Origin: Conoideocrella luteorostrata
Lineage: Eukaryota > Ascomycota > Sordariomycetes > Hypocreales > Clavicipitaceae
Length of the DNA: 64,000 nt
Reading direction: 5' to 3'
Assembly: GCA_032433595.1 (NCBI GenBank)
Contig: JASWJB010000017.1
Coordinates: 205,986-269,985 of the forward strand
The notes under the pieces are model-generated. The model was not told the DNA's origin, did not search any database, and worked only from the letters and a program-made list of their open reading frames with translations. Positions 36,593 to 48,033 of the stretch are shown here, piece after piece. Within the stretch, counting starts at the first letter, position 1. Each line of letters begins with the position of its first letter. The position numbers were made by a program, and so were the translations under genes.

Positions 36593-39280
36593 ATGTCTTA
36601 CAGAGCGGTAGGCAATATGCTTTCTTTATTTGATCATAAAAGGTTTTTACGTCGGGCAGACACTGATCTCTCTCCTCCAGGTAGCCGCTACCACCCCTGT
36701 GGCTCGATCGCTCATTCGTGCGAGCCTTCGTCGGGGCCTCGTGCGTTCTCAACACCACCAGCCCTCGTTTCGCTATGCCTCAACGACTGTTTCTGCCCGT
36801 CGTGCGAGCCTTCGTCGGGGCCTCGTGCGTTCTCAACACCACCAGCCCTCGTTTCGCTATGCCTCAACGACTGTTTCTGCCCGTCGTACGAACCTACAAG
36901 GGCCAGCCCTGCCCAACATCGCTTCCGGGAAGGAGGGGACGCCGCAAACACTGACGGAGAAGATCCTTCAACGATATTCCATCGGTCTTCCGGAGGGCAA
37001 GGTTGTCCGAAGCGGTGACTACGTCCAAATTCAACCTCACAGATGCCTGACACACGACAACACACATCCGGTTGCTACGAAGTTTATGTCCACAGGCGCT
37101 ACCAAGATTAAGGATCCCGACCAGCTAGTCTTTGCCCTAGATCACGATATTCAGAACAAAAGCCCCAGTAACTTAAAGAAGTACGATCAGATACAAGAGT
37201 TTGCGAAGAAGCATGGTGTCAACTTCTTTGGCGCGGGTCATGGGATCGGCCACCAAATTATGGCAAGTTCCCCTGCCTTGTATTCATATTGGGGACTTTC
37301 GGTTTAATAACAGATGTGCAGGTTGAAGAGCTTTTCGTTTGGCCAGGAACGTTATGCGTTGGATCTGACAGCCACAGCAATATGTACGGAGCTCTGGGAA
37401 GCTTGGGGGTTGCCTTGGTCAGGACTGATGCGGCTGGCATATTCGCTACCGGAAAGAGTTGGTTCCAGTGTCCCCCAGTCGTACAGGTGAAACTTCTAGG
37501 CACATTGCCCCCAGGCGTTCGCGGGAAGGATGTTATTGTTGCACTTTGTGGGCTCTTTCCCCTGGATGTCCTGAACCACAGTGTCGAATTCGATGGATCA
37601 GAGGAAACCATGGCTAGTATACCCATTTTTGACAGATTGTCAATCAGTAATATGTCGACGGAATGGTCTGCAACATCCGCAATGGTATGGCACCTGCTTG
37701 AGCTACAGTCTACATCTCCATGAGCATGTGTGATTAATCTTTCTATAGTTTCCGATAGATACCACGCTAGAACGTTGGCTCCGATACAAGGCTACTGAGG
37801 CAGCGATGCTTGAGGATCGGACAACGCGACAACGGATCACGCACGAAATGGTTGATGAACTCTTTGCAAATCCTCTCCGAGCTGATCCCGGAGCGCATTA
37901 TGCAAAGAAACTTTACCTTGACCTCTCCACTTTGTCGCCTTATATCTCCGGACCTAACTCCGTCAAAATCTCAACACCGCTGCATGATCTCGCCACCAAA
38001 AACATCAAGATAGACAAGGGGTATATTGTGAGCTGCACCAACTCGCGAAGCTCAGATCTGAAGGCAGCGGCCGAGGTATTTCAGGCAGCGGCCGAGTCAA
38101 ATGGTGGTAGGATCCCCAAGATCGCAGATGGTGTCAAGCTGTACATTGCAGCAGCTTCAGCCAGCGAGCAGGCTATTGCTGAGGATGAAGGAAGCTGGCA
38201 GACTTTGGTTGAGGCTGGAGCTATCGTTCTCCCACCCTCATGCGGCCCATGTATCGGACTGGTCAGTAGTCGCTGCTCCCCGTATGGAACTTATGTTAAC
38301 CATTAATACATAGGGCACGGGCTTGCTAGAGGATGGCGAGACGGGGATCTCTGCATCAAATCGCAACTTTAAAGGCCGACTTGGGTCAAGACGTGAGTTC
38401 TCCTCTTCCCCTTCCTATTGTGTTCATAGCATTTCGGGGAACTAACAAACAGGAAGTTGCGCATGCGTACCTTGGTAGCCCCGAGGTTGTGGCTGCGAGC
38501 GCCCTGAGCGGCGTCCTTTCAGGTCCCGGCATTTATAAGGTGCCGGAGAACTATTCTGGCGTAGAATACGGTTATGGCACGGGAGAGCCTAGGACCATCG
38601 AAAACGAGCTCGGCACTGCCCTCGAGCAGCTCGAGTCTCTCATCGACAGAGTTCAGACAGCTGCTCCTACTGGCAATGATGCTGCTCAGGCAGTCACGAA
38701 GATCCTCCCGGGCTTCCCAACTAAGATAAGCGGCGAGATTATATTCGCTGATGCTGACAATCTGGATACCGACAATATCTATGCCGGCAAATATACATAT
38801 CAAGACGATATCACAACGGAAGGAATGGCAAAGGTCTGTATGGAGAATTATGACCCTGAGTTTAGGTCAATCGTAAAGCCCAATGACATCCTTGTCTCAG
38901 GCTTCAACTTTGGGTGTGGCTCTTCGAGAGAGCAAGCCGCAACTGCTCTTCTGGCTAGGGAAATCCCACTTGTTGTGGCGGGCAGCTTCTCCAACATCTT
39001 TGTCCGGAACGGCATTAATAATGCACTGCCTAGTCTACAACTGCCACGTTTGGTGGAGCGTCTTCGTACTGCCTTCCCCTCAGCAAACAAGATACCTACC
39101 CGACGTACAGGCTGGACCCTGACATGGGATATTACCCGGAGCACCGTTGAGGTGCAGGAGGGGGAGAATGGGGAGCGCTGGGAGGAAAAAGTTGGAGAGT
39201 TTCCCGAAAATCTGCAGGAGATCATAGCAAAGGGAGGGTTGATAGGATGGGTCAAGCATGAGCTTGCGAAGGCTGCCTGA
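36593..39280 (+). CDS. homoaconitase-type aconitase (Lys4/LysF family), mitochondrial
   Basis: Six exons are proposed: 36593-36607, 36681-37262, 37322-37684, 37749-38261, 38314-38392, 38457-39280, giving 791 residues. The N-terminus is an Arg/Ser-rich mitochondrial presequence containing an exact 28-residue duplication. Aconitase signatures are [17 protein letters not shown], the cluster ligands Cys416 (SCTNSR), Cys485 and Cys488 (SCGPCIGL), and the C-terminal swivel [19 protein letters not shown]. The enzyme class converts homocitrate to homoisocitrate via homoaconitate in the alpha-aminoadipate lysine route. The sequence departs from typical LysF at several usually constant places ([23 protein letters not shown]), suggesting a paralogue. 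Intron 2 has a GC donor (TATG/GCAAGT) and intron 5 needs an AAG acceptor, because the CAG 4 nt earlier breaks the frame. Confidence 0.85.
36716..36883 (+). repeat. 84-bp exact tandem duplication inside the presequence
   Basis: Copy 1 is 36716-36799 and copy 2 is 36800-36883. I see no difference between them. The unit is 28 codons, so the frame is kept and the segment [16 protein letters not shown]... is simply repeated. Identity at synonymous sites indicates a recent event. Confidence 0.92.
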
Positions 39281-41460
39281 TATAACTGTGGTGTAGAAAA
39301 ATGAGGTTGATGTAAATGAAACCGACATACAGAGACCATAAGCTCCTTCGGATTGGGTGTATAAATATCGATGGATGCTGCATGCGCACGTGACTTTTCT
39401 GCCTTCTAAGTGCCTCTTAGCTATGGATGCATAAATACAGGACTGTATGAAAAAAAATCAATGTAATCTTCTTACTAGGCTTATTACTTAATACTTATTT
39501 TAGGTAGCTTCTTCCCCCTTGCGGCGTTTTGAGCATATTTTGAATTGACCAGGATCCCTCGAATGGCTGAGGAAGTCGCCGCCATCATGAAACGAGCGAC
39601 CTCTTCCGCTGGCCAGGATGATGCATCCGATTCTTAGCTTCATCGAGAATCTTGATAATATACTCCGAGGCATGCTTCTTGAGCCGAGGATTCGGATTAG
39701 TTAGTGTTCCCCGGGGGAATTCAACCAGACCGATGCGGTCGTTTTGGGCGATGACCGAAACGCTTTTCAGCTCAGCATCGGTGCTGTTGGTCATTTTGAT
39801 TGCCGTAATGAATGCGAACGTCGAATCCAGAACGATAATTCAGTGGAAAACATTTCTCCATAGACATGTTCGGAGATCCAAAACAGAGCGAGCTTAAATA
39901 TATTCTATGAAAGCAAACGAAGTCCATGAGATATACCATATGCCGTAATTTATTGTAGGAAAATAACGTGAAGAGTGAATAATGCATCTACTCCAAGATC
40001 ATTTGCCAGGCCTTGAAAATTGAGCTTGAACTCCGAGAAGTCAAGAGATCTTACATTGGCCTCATCCCGATCTCGGGTAGCGGAACCAAGGCCGTACATA
40101 CGGCGTTGCAATTGAGTGCGACGTCAAAGCCTAACTCTGAGCAATCCAACTGCATTTGTCATCGCTGCCGCAAATGCCTCCCCCACGAGCACCTCTTATC
40201 TAGATCAGTGACACAAAGAATGGACAGCGTCTGGAGGCCGGGAAACCTGGATGCGGGCTCGAACTGTCCCTCCGAGAGTACGGCTTTCTCCGTCTAGCCG
40301 GTTTCGCCGCTGACACAGTCTCCTGTTGCGGAAAGTCTGGATCTTGAGGCCAGTACTCGACACGCGGCAAACCCACGCATAATTCGACCCGGCGGGAGAC
40401 AGGATCTTTGCGCTAATTTTAAGGCATGTCTTTATTGGCGCCACTTTACGGAGCAAGGTTCTTGGGAGGGACTTCGAGTCTGAATCAGGAAATGCTCCCA
40501 GATGCACTAGCTGGCATCTCCACTTGCAACTTTTGGTCTCTGCTGCCAAGACCGAATTGGTGGCTCATCGTTTTTCTCTAATAGCTTTTGCTAGGTGCTG
40601 GTCGGGCAAGGCGCATATCTTGGTGAACGTTATATTGAGCTTCAGCTCTATCGCTAAGCTAACCCGGACATGGCTGCATCGTGTCAGGCTCGAATTTCCC
40701 TCACTATTCTCTTTAGTTTGGCACTTTATTTTGTCCTTGGTTAACGAATGCGCTGAGCTGCCGCGGCCAGCCAGCCACCTGCAACAGCCGATGGACACCG
40801 CCCCAGTTGGCAGAGCTGTGGCTTAGTTGACCTGGGCTGGCCACCTCGCTTTGTGCGCCGAAATTGGAATGAACTCAAGCCGGCAGATGCAAACTAGGCG
40901 ATATGGGATCGTTTATCGCCAATAATGTGAGATTTCTAAGTTTTCCGCCGTCGCAAACTACGCTTTGAAGTGTTTCCTGCACGTGATGCTTGTGGCGTGT
41001 CGATGCACCGGCGTTGAGTCACCGGCCTGTCGAACCGGCACTCAGCCACTTGATCGTTCTTCATGGTATGGTGTGTCGTCCCACGGCTGGCTCCAAACAG
41101 TCGAGCCGCAGCAATGAAAAACTCGTAAGCGACATCCTCATGAAAAATGTATAAAAACACTGGCTTCGCCCTGCATTTGAAGATGTTTCTTTCTCTGTGT
41201 GTGTGTGCCCGATTGCCCACCAGCCGCGGCCCACCATAGAGACGGGCTTCTTTCCTGTTGAGTGATTTACCCCCAAAGATGTGTTGAAGTGATTCACATT
41301 CTTTAGGGCAGCCTCACAGGCCCACAAAGTCTTTTGTTTTCTTCATTTTCGTGGGAGCTAGCTTTTAGCTAGATCATCATCATATTTTGATCACTATCTT
41401 CATTTCATCGCAACATCTCCTTACCCATTTCCACCGTCGCCCGTTTGGTTGACAGGAATC
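39281..41460. other. 2.2-kb intergenic region
   Basis: No intact gene. A short minus-strand frame (39585-39794) is protein-like but isolated and without family signal. A CT-rich stretch before 41461 is likely the promoter/5' UTR of the next gene. Confidence 0.5.
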
Positions 41461-43527
41461 ATGGCAGCTCCTCCCAACGTTGGTATGACTTCTGAGTCGC
41501 CGTCCCGGTTGGCCACTCGACGGAGACTCCTGCGCGACATCGCAGAGCTCCAGGAGAAGCCATACCCCAACATCAAGCTGCACCTGGTGGACCTGACAAA
41601 GGCTTGCCTCATCCTCACCCCTGAGGGTTATCGTCGTCTACATTTGACGGTGCACTTCAAGGATGACTATCCGCTGTCGGCGCCACGGGTAACCATACAG
41701 ACCAGAATTCACCACCCGAATGTGTATGGCAGCTATATTTGTGCGTCTATCCTCAACACGAGCGAAGGCTACACACCTGCTTACACCTTGAAGGGCATAT
41801 GCATCCAGCTCCTCAGTTTCTTCGGTAGCGACAGCATAGAACAAATCGGTGGCGGCTGGTCCGTGAACCTGGGCGACTTTAGACGTCATGATCTGATGGA
41901 AGAACTGGACAGGCCGAGCTTCCAGTGCCCTGACTGTCGGTTTGATAGCACTGTAGTTGCTGTGATGGCAGTCAAGACGGGCGGTAGACTGAGCAAGAAG
42001 AGAGTGCGCCAGAGGGCCGCAAAAGCTGCTGAATCTGCCGCAGCACTGGAGGCCTGTCTGTCTTCCCAAGCCTCCCAAGCATTGCCAACGGCGAGTATCG
42101 CTGATCTCCCCGATGAACTGCTTCTGGGAACGGCGGACTACCTCGACTTTGAAGATCTCATGTCCCTTTCACGAGCCTGGCCCCGAGTTGAAGCCCTTAT
42201 TCAGACGTACGACCTGATTCGCACCCGCGAGCTCCAATGTTTTGTCCTGAAGCAAACATACAGGCATCTATTGCTGGGCATTGGCGTTTCCGTCTCCAAG
42301 GGAGGCAAACTTCAATCCGAGTTTGACCTATTATCTGGAAAGGCTTTCCACGAGTTGCATATTCGGGAGTCTGTTCACGGCATTCCCTTTCAGCATTGGC
42401 TGCCACTCCCCATCTCATACCCGCACTGGCGGAAGGTTCATCCTCACATGATGGAATGTCTCACCCGTCTTGCATTGCGGATGAAGTTGCCTCCCAACAC
42501 AAGCAAGGCGAATGTCATCTTCGATTTTATGAACGAAGTTGTTGTACGCCTAAATTTAGATCTGGAGGGACAGATCACCACAGGTCGCCGGAGGACCAGT
42601 GTCGAGGAAAACGGCTTTATTGCACGGAAGAGCACTCTTCGACACGCGTCTGAAAAGGCAATCGAGTCATACTTTCATCTTTATCACCTTCTCCTTTGTC
42701 TTGCAACCGGGCCCGGTGGAAATGCTGTGGTGGAAGAAGCGAACAAAATGATCACCTCATTTATGGACGGAAAGCGAACCAAGGCCCATGTACCGAATCT
42801 TGGCCACCTCCTCACCGCTCTGCACATTAGTGATGTCGAGGTTACCGATGCCCTGAGAAAGGCAATTATAACTGAGGCTATCACGCGAAACGTTGTCTGG
42901 CTGTTGGATGGCAAAGGGGCCGGCTTTGCGGAGCTGGGGTTTCTGGAAGATGATGAGATCTCTCATTATCGGCTTAAGAAGACATTCCAGGGCAGTCGAA
43001 CCTCGTATCGGCTGTTGATGTTTTCCGAGCTTTTTCGCCGCACCGTGCGGCCGCGTACTGCTTCTACTTCCTCTTCTAGGACCGACTCTAGAAAATCTCT
43101 GGTCGAAGTTCGCAATGAGCTTTTCACCCGCCACGGTGGCCCTCCTGTCGGTGCCGCGGCGGAGCTGGCGTCTGAAGTGCGGCGCCTGCAGAAAATTGAC
43201 GGTTTTCCGTCCTTCCTGCGCGAAATGGGAATTAGTGCCATCCCGACACCCAAGAATTTCACGTCGGTCTTGCGTGACACGGTTCGCGCAAGCGTCTCGA
43301 ATGGCTACAGTCGTGAGGGGGAGCAGAAGAGGCTACTGAGTTTACGGATGGCTCGGGATGAGGAGATGGACGCACATGCTGCCGCTATGAAAGTATGGGG
43401 TCCGGGCAAGACCTGGCTTTGCAGTGGTCAGGTTGTCTCCGAGGTGAACAGTGGCAAGCTGACTTTCTTCCCGCAGCGGAAGAACGATGTGAACAAGCCG
43501 CAGGGCAGAAGAGGTGTACATTCATAA
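41461..43527 (+). CDS. E2 ubiquitin-conjugating-like domain fused to F-box protein
   Basis: A single exon encodes 688 residues. Residues 15-125 form a UBC fold: the HPN motif at 85-87 is followed by ICASIL, with Cys94 at or near the catalytic cysteine position, seven rather than the usual eight residues after Asn. A CPDC pair (156-159) and a basic linker follow. An F-box starts at about 213 (IADLPDELLLGTADYLDFED). The remaining 440 residues are helical without a recognised domain. An E2-like and an F-box module in one chain would bring ubiquitin transfer and SCF-type substrate recruitment together. Whether Cys94 is charged with ubiquitin is unknown; it may be a pseudo-E2. The frame is open four codons upstream of the ATG used. 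Confidence 0.8.
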   Translation: MAAPPNVGMTSESPSRLATRRRLLRDIAELQEKPYPNIKLHLVDLTKACLILTPEGYRRLHLTVHFKDDYPLSAPRVTIQTRIHHPNVYGSYICASILNTSEGYTPAYTLKGICIQLLSFFGSDSIEQIGGGWSVNLGDFRRHDLMEELDRPSFQCPDCRFDSTVVAVMAVKTGGRLSKKRVRQRAAKAAESAAALEACLSSQASQALPTASIADLPDELLLGTADYLDFEDLMSLSRAWPRVEALIQTYDLIRTRELQCFVLKQTYRHLLLGIGVSVSKGGKLQSEFDLLSGKAFHELHIRESVHGIPFQHWLPLPISYPHWRKVHPHMMECLTRLALRMKLPPNTSKANVIFDFMNEVVVRLNLDLEGQITTGRRRTSVEENGFIARKSTLRHASEKAIESYFHLYHLLLCLATGPGGNAVVEEANKMITSFMDGKRTKAHVPNLGHLLTALHISDVEVTDALRKAIITEAITRNVVWLLDGKGAGFAELGFLEDDEISHYRLKKTFQGSRTSYRLLMFSELFRRTVRPRTASTSSSRTDSRKSLVEVRNELFTRHGGPPVGAAAELASEVRRLQKIDGFPSFLREMGISAIPTPKNFTSVLRDTVRASVSNGYSREGEQKRLLSLRMARDEEMDAHAAAMKVWGPGKTWLCSGQVVSEVNSGKLTFFPQRKNDVNKPQGRRGVHS

Positions 43528-44530
43528 GCACTCCAAAGGAGCCCCCCAACATAATGAAAGTAACGTCAATTCATGCGTAGAGCACTGCGTGTGAAGGTCA
43601 TTGTTTGTTACGTAGTCTATTCTTAAATATCGTCACACCCTCTTCAAACCGTGGCGACACGAGAAAAGCCGGTTTGGCTACCTACGGTATTTGACAAGTG
43701 ATCGGCAGGCAATTGTATCATATCTCTTCCCGTAGCCTGGAAAAACATTGATTTGATGCTGTGACAGGACGTTAAATTGCTTGCTTCCCCTACATCGTGA
43801 GATGCAGTTGGTTAACTAGACGTTGCCCGCTTACTCGGAAGGTGCATGCCCTTGCACAACTTCACACTGTAGTCACAAAATACAGCTTTCAGGGATCGAC
43901 GGCATTTCAAGCTCCGTTGTCACGGGCCGTCTTGTGTTTCGCAGAACAACGTTCACGGCGCAAGTGCTTGGGCTGTCCTTCGGCCCTCGGGTATCATCCA
44001 ACTTTGGGGTTCGAAAGTTTGCAAAGTTCGTTGAGGATACATGGCCAGTTATTAACACCAATTTGACTACATGGCATAGCTGTCTTTGTGAATGTCAACA
44101 TGTAAGCATCGTGGGGTTCTGTTTCCGTACATGTAAGACGCAGCCCAGAATAGAGACTCTGGCGGGTATAATCCGGCTAGCTCCCCGCAATGTAGGAACA
44201 GTGTCACCGATCTTTCTGGGTGATGATGTGTTAGGCGGAGCAGAGGGGGAGGGGGGATGCCCGCATCAGCAGACAGCTGTACTAGTGCTGACATACCTAG
44301 GACGTAGAAGAAAGGACCAGATGATGGATTAAGTGTTCTCAATTCCAAGGTACCAAGTGGAGATGGCAGGGATATGAATGATTTCGACTCGAACCAACAC
44401 CCTTTTGCTTTTCGCTCGCTGCTCTTCGCCCTCCTTCTGCCTCCTCAACGCCCCCTTGCCCAAGGCTCTTTAAAGAAAGGTTCAAATCTGTGAAAAAGTC
44501 ACTTGCCGTCTTCACATTTGCGTCTCAGCC
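43528..44530. other. intergenic region
   Basis: A frame at 43823-44332 (+) is open but has no family-like composition, and the opposite strand is equally open. The final 130 bp before 44531 is CT-rich and probably promoter. Confidence 0.5.
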
Positions 44531-45963
44531 ATGGCCCCCTCCACGGACTTGAAAGTGGTGCAAGACTTCCTAGATGCCCACCCCGAAGTCCAAGTTATCA
44601 TAACTCAATGGGTGGATGTCTGCGGTGTTGTGCGCAGCCGCATGACGTCCCGTCAGAGCTTCCTTAAAGTGGTTTCTTCTGGCAAGGGTTTCAATCAGAG
44701 CGTGATAGATATGTTGACTACTACAACTGCGGCTCTTCACCCCGACATTTTTGCACACTTTTGCGATTCAAGGGGCCGCATTGTCCCGGATGTTTCTACC
44801 CTGCGTGTCGCCGCCCATGACGCCTCCGGTATTGGCAATGCGGCTATTGTAATTGGCGAGACTGACTTGTATGACATGGATCCAAGGACAAATCTACGCC
44901 GGCTGGTTAGTCAGGCGGAAGAACGGCACGACATCCAATTCCTGGTAGGCTTCGAGCTGGAATTCTGTTTTCTTGAGAAGGATTCCGTTGCGCCGCTCAT
45001 CGCCGCTGGACCTGCTTTAAGCGGCTACGGCAATGCTTCTATCATGTGTCGGTCCACTGTTTGGCCGGTTCTGAATGAGATAGTTGTTGCACTAGCTGAG
45101 GCTGACATCTGCCTAGAGCAGGTAATCAAGGAGTATGGCGAGTCGCAGTGGGAAATCGCCCTGCCGCCGCTGCCACCTATCCAGTCAGTAGATATATATG
45201 TTTACGCAACAGAAGTTATCAGAAACATTGCCTATAAGCACGGCGTTGTGGCAACTTTCTACCCAACGCCGTCAGTCGACGACACCAGCGGACAAAAGTC
45301 AGGGCAACATATCCACGTGTCTGCGACCAAGGGGGGCGACAATGGTAGCGACTGGAACCCTGATGAGCTTTTGGCCGGCATGTTGAGCCATCTTCCGGGT
45401 GTAGTTGCAATTGGGCTCCCACAAGTCGATTCATACCAACGCGTGGGAGCAGGAAAGATATGCACGGGCGGCTGGGTGGGATGGGGCGACCATCATCGAG
45501 ACATGCCCATACGTCGTATATTCAAGAACCATTGGGAGATACGTGCTATTGATGGCACCTCTAACCCTTATGCCGTTGTCTCCGCAGTCATCGCCGCTGC
45601 ACTCGACCGCAAGCCGCTCACCATTGGCAACATTACAAGTATGTTATACCCCCAATCTTCAACCATGGTTCATCTTTTCTCAACCGGGTTCGTTAGCAAG
45701 AGACACTCCACTAAACATATCTTCACGTAGAGTTCAATCCTTCCATTTCCGATGAGGAACGGAAAGACCTTGGTATAACCAAGGCTCTACCAGAGACTCT
45801 GGAAGCTGCTATAGATGAGCTGGAAGCAGACCGAGTTTGGGCTGAGGCTGCTCTCGGAAAAGAGTATTTGCGTTGGTTCTTGACCCTCAAGCGCGCCGAG
45901 ATGGAAGCTGTAACCAAGTTGGACACCATTCAAAGGAGGAAGCTCATGATTACGCATTTTTAG
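44531..45963 (+). CDS. glutamine-synthetase-like ligase (FluG C-terminal / PuuA-type)
   Basis: Two exons (44531-45638 and 45731-45963) give 446 residues, with a 92-bp intron (GTATGT...ACGTAG). The product has the GS N-terminal beta-grasp domain (ITQWVDVCGVVRSR) and catalytic domain. Metal and substrate motifs include FLVGFELEFCF, ESQWEIALPP, GQHIHVSA and GWGDHHRDMPIRR. It lacks the N-terminal amidohydrolase half of the developmental protein FluG and matches stand-alone fungal GS-like proteins of about 450 residues. Members of this class form gamma-glutamyl amides with polyamines or other amines rather than making glutamine, so nitrogen or amine metabolism is the likely role. The frame runs past the intron but then lacks the conserved C-terminal helix. 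Confidence 0.9.
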
Positions 45964-46488
45964 AGACCTGCAAGGGAAAGTGGTGAGTCTATTTGCTGAG
46001 TACTCTAATAAAGAGGAGAGAGTTTTCAAGAAACGCAAATCATAGCAGTGGTAGGTTGCAGCAGCAAGCAGTAGATTCCTCATACTGATGTTGGCGCTAT
46101 CTTAGTCACATTGAAACGTGACGAAATGTGGCCTGCGAACAGACAAATAGAAAAATTACAAAACGTGACCAAGCGTCTATTAGTGCAACACAGCTCTCCT
46201 CGTGATTTCATTCTAATATCGAGCGAGCTAACTCATGTGCTAGACTAATTCTTCGTCCTTGAGTGCTTTGTCGCTGGGAAGGGCGACTATATCCAGAACA
46301 CGCCTATATGTTGTATATTCAAAGACTGGTAGTAAAATAGCAACGTAAATCTCTGACTCCCATATGGCAAAGTAAGTGGCTCAGGCCGCTTATCAGAATT
46401 TTCTCATATATAGCTCAAGTGTCCCCAACTATCCCTGCCATTGCTGTTCCTCAACTGTTCCCCAATCATCCATCGGTGGTAGTTTTGT
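45964..46488. other. intergenic region between converging genes
   Basis: This is the 3' flank of the GS-like gene (+) and of the kinase gene (-). No additional gene is recognised. Confidence 0.55.
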
Positions 46489-47802
46489 TCATCTCCCATG
46501 CCTTCCATTCACTGATTCACTCGAGTCTTCATCCAAGAATGAGGCTGACCTCAGACGCCGTATCACCTCCACCGCCGAAAGGCGCTTCTCGGGTTCGTAC
46601 GCAACCATATCGTGGAGCAAGCGGACATACTCCTCCCGTTGACAGGTAGAGAGATGCACCGCCTCTTGTGCAACCCGGCTACTAATTGTCTTTTCGCTGT
46701 GTTTATTTTCAAACCACCACTCTGGTTCTGTTGTTTCCTGTACTTGTTCCGGCTCGCAGTAGCCGTATTCATCGAAGTTAAACTTCCCCTTCCAGTGCTG
46801 GGGTATCGGACCGAGATAGCTCACAATCGTACCGATTAGGATCTCGAATATCCGAAGGACCGTGGGAAATAAAAACCCCTTTGTCTGAATCTGGAAGAGA
46901 ATGCATGCGAGGTGCCAGATATCACTTTTGGTTGACGGTAGATAGCCAAAGCAGAGTTCTGGGGGGAAGAAATCGATAGGCACTCCTAGGGATGGTGGCG
47001 GGCGATCTGTGAAGAAGGCTTGTCCAAAATCGATAATTCGAATCTGAGTGAGCAAAGAGTAGTCTAGACCCGAGAGGTCAGGGGTCTGAATGACCTGCTT
47101 TGGAGCATGCGGCGAGCATAGGCCATTAGTTAACCTAAGGTTCTCGGTCTGGATAGGGCCTAGAAGTTGAGATACACGGGCTGGAGACATGGACTGGCTA
47201 TCTGGAAGCTCGAATACGATGTTGGATACAGTGAGGTCTGCTAATCAGTCAGCTGAGGCTAGCCTAGGGGTTGAGAAACTGGGCTCACCGCCGTGACAGA
47301 CTCCATGGTGATGGAGGAATGCCATAGCGCTGGCAACTTGTTGGCACACCTGGTGTCGCATCGCGCCGGATAACGCCGTGGAAACCTTGATCGTCTGTAG
47401 GCTTGGGCCGAGAACTGGGAAAGTGAGACAGCAATGCTCGCCGTTAGGGCCAGAGATTGTAAATGAGTCATACAAAACCACAACGTTCGGATGCCCAGGG
47501 CCGGCGACCGTTCTGAGGTGCCGGAGGACGCTCAGCTCACTATCAGCGATGTCCACAGCTTCCGCACAAAGAATTTTCATCGCAAAGTAAGATGGCGAGG
47601 GAGCACATGAGCGAACTAACCAGACTGTCGAGAAGCCCCCGTGGCCGAGCTTGTGGATAACTTCGTACGCCCGCTCGCCATTGCAGATGGTGTCGCCAAG
47701 GTCAACCGGATGGTAGCCGCCAAGTGCGTACTTCTCGACATACTCGGTGTCTGATAGTCGAGGTTGGCGATACCGGAAGGGGGTCAATTCCTCTAGAGGC
47801 AT
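46489..47802 (-). CDS. SRPK-like serine/threonine protein kinase with HGD motif
   Basis: Two minus-strand exons (47802-47289 and 47237-46489) give 420 residues; the 51-bp intron splits the catalytic-loop Asp codon. The glycine loop is GHGGFSTVW, the ATP lysine is Lys76 (FAMKIL), the catalytic loop reads CHGDLTVSN (Asp172, Asn177), and DFG is at 241-243. HRDLKxxN has thus become HGDLTVSN, as in a fungal-expanded SRPK-like group. The insert between the lobes is short. The C-terminal EPEKRLSAVEVIRRL closes the kinase fold. A longer start at 48033 would add 77 residues; the ATG beginning MPLEELTPFRYR was preferred because the kinase-like N-terminal tail starts there. Substrates are unknown. A paralogue lies at 61331-62923. 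Confidence 0.83.
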
Positions 47803-48033
47803 AATGAATGATGGGAGTGATTGAAAGTGAGTCTGACGATATGGGAAGCGCCATGCTGGTGTTGATGTTCTCGTTGGGTGCTGGACCAAGCTAGCTAGCA
47901 AAAGTGGAGAGCAACCGCAAAGCCTGCCCTGGTGGTTAACACCAATCAAACCAAGATCCAACCTGAGTTGGAGCCCCGGTCGCCTTGTTGCCTGGCTGGC
48001 CGGCGTGTAGTCGACTTGTGGTCGTCTGTGCAT

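Noticed and set aside
36712..37065. Antisense and alternative frames across the homoaconitase presequence
   Set aside because: They are open only because the 84-bp repeat is duplicated in every frame; the sense gene explains the sequence.
38333..39280. Uninterrupted frame that could be read as a separate 315-codon gene
   Set aside because: Its first 40 codons are the other frame of exon 5 and intron 5 of the homoaconitase; the conserved part begins only after the intron.
39585..39794. Minus-strand 69-codon frame with a protein-like look
   Set aside because: Isolated, no family recognised, no splice partners found; could be a fragment, but evidence is too weak.
43823..44332. Open frame of 169 codons between the E2/F-box and GS-like genes
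   Set aside because: Cys-rich random composition, no domain, and it overlaps an open minus-strand frame.
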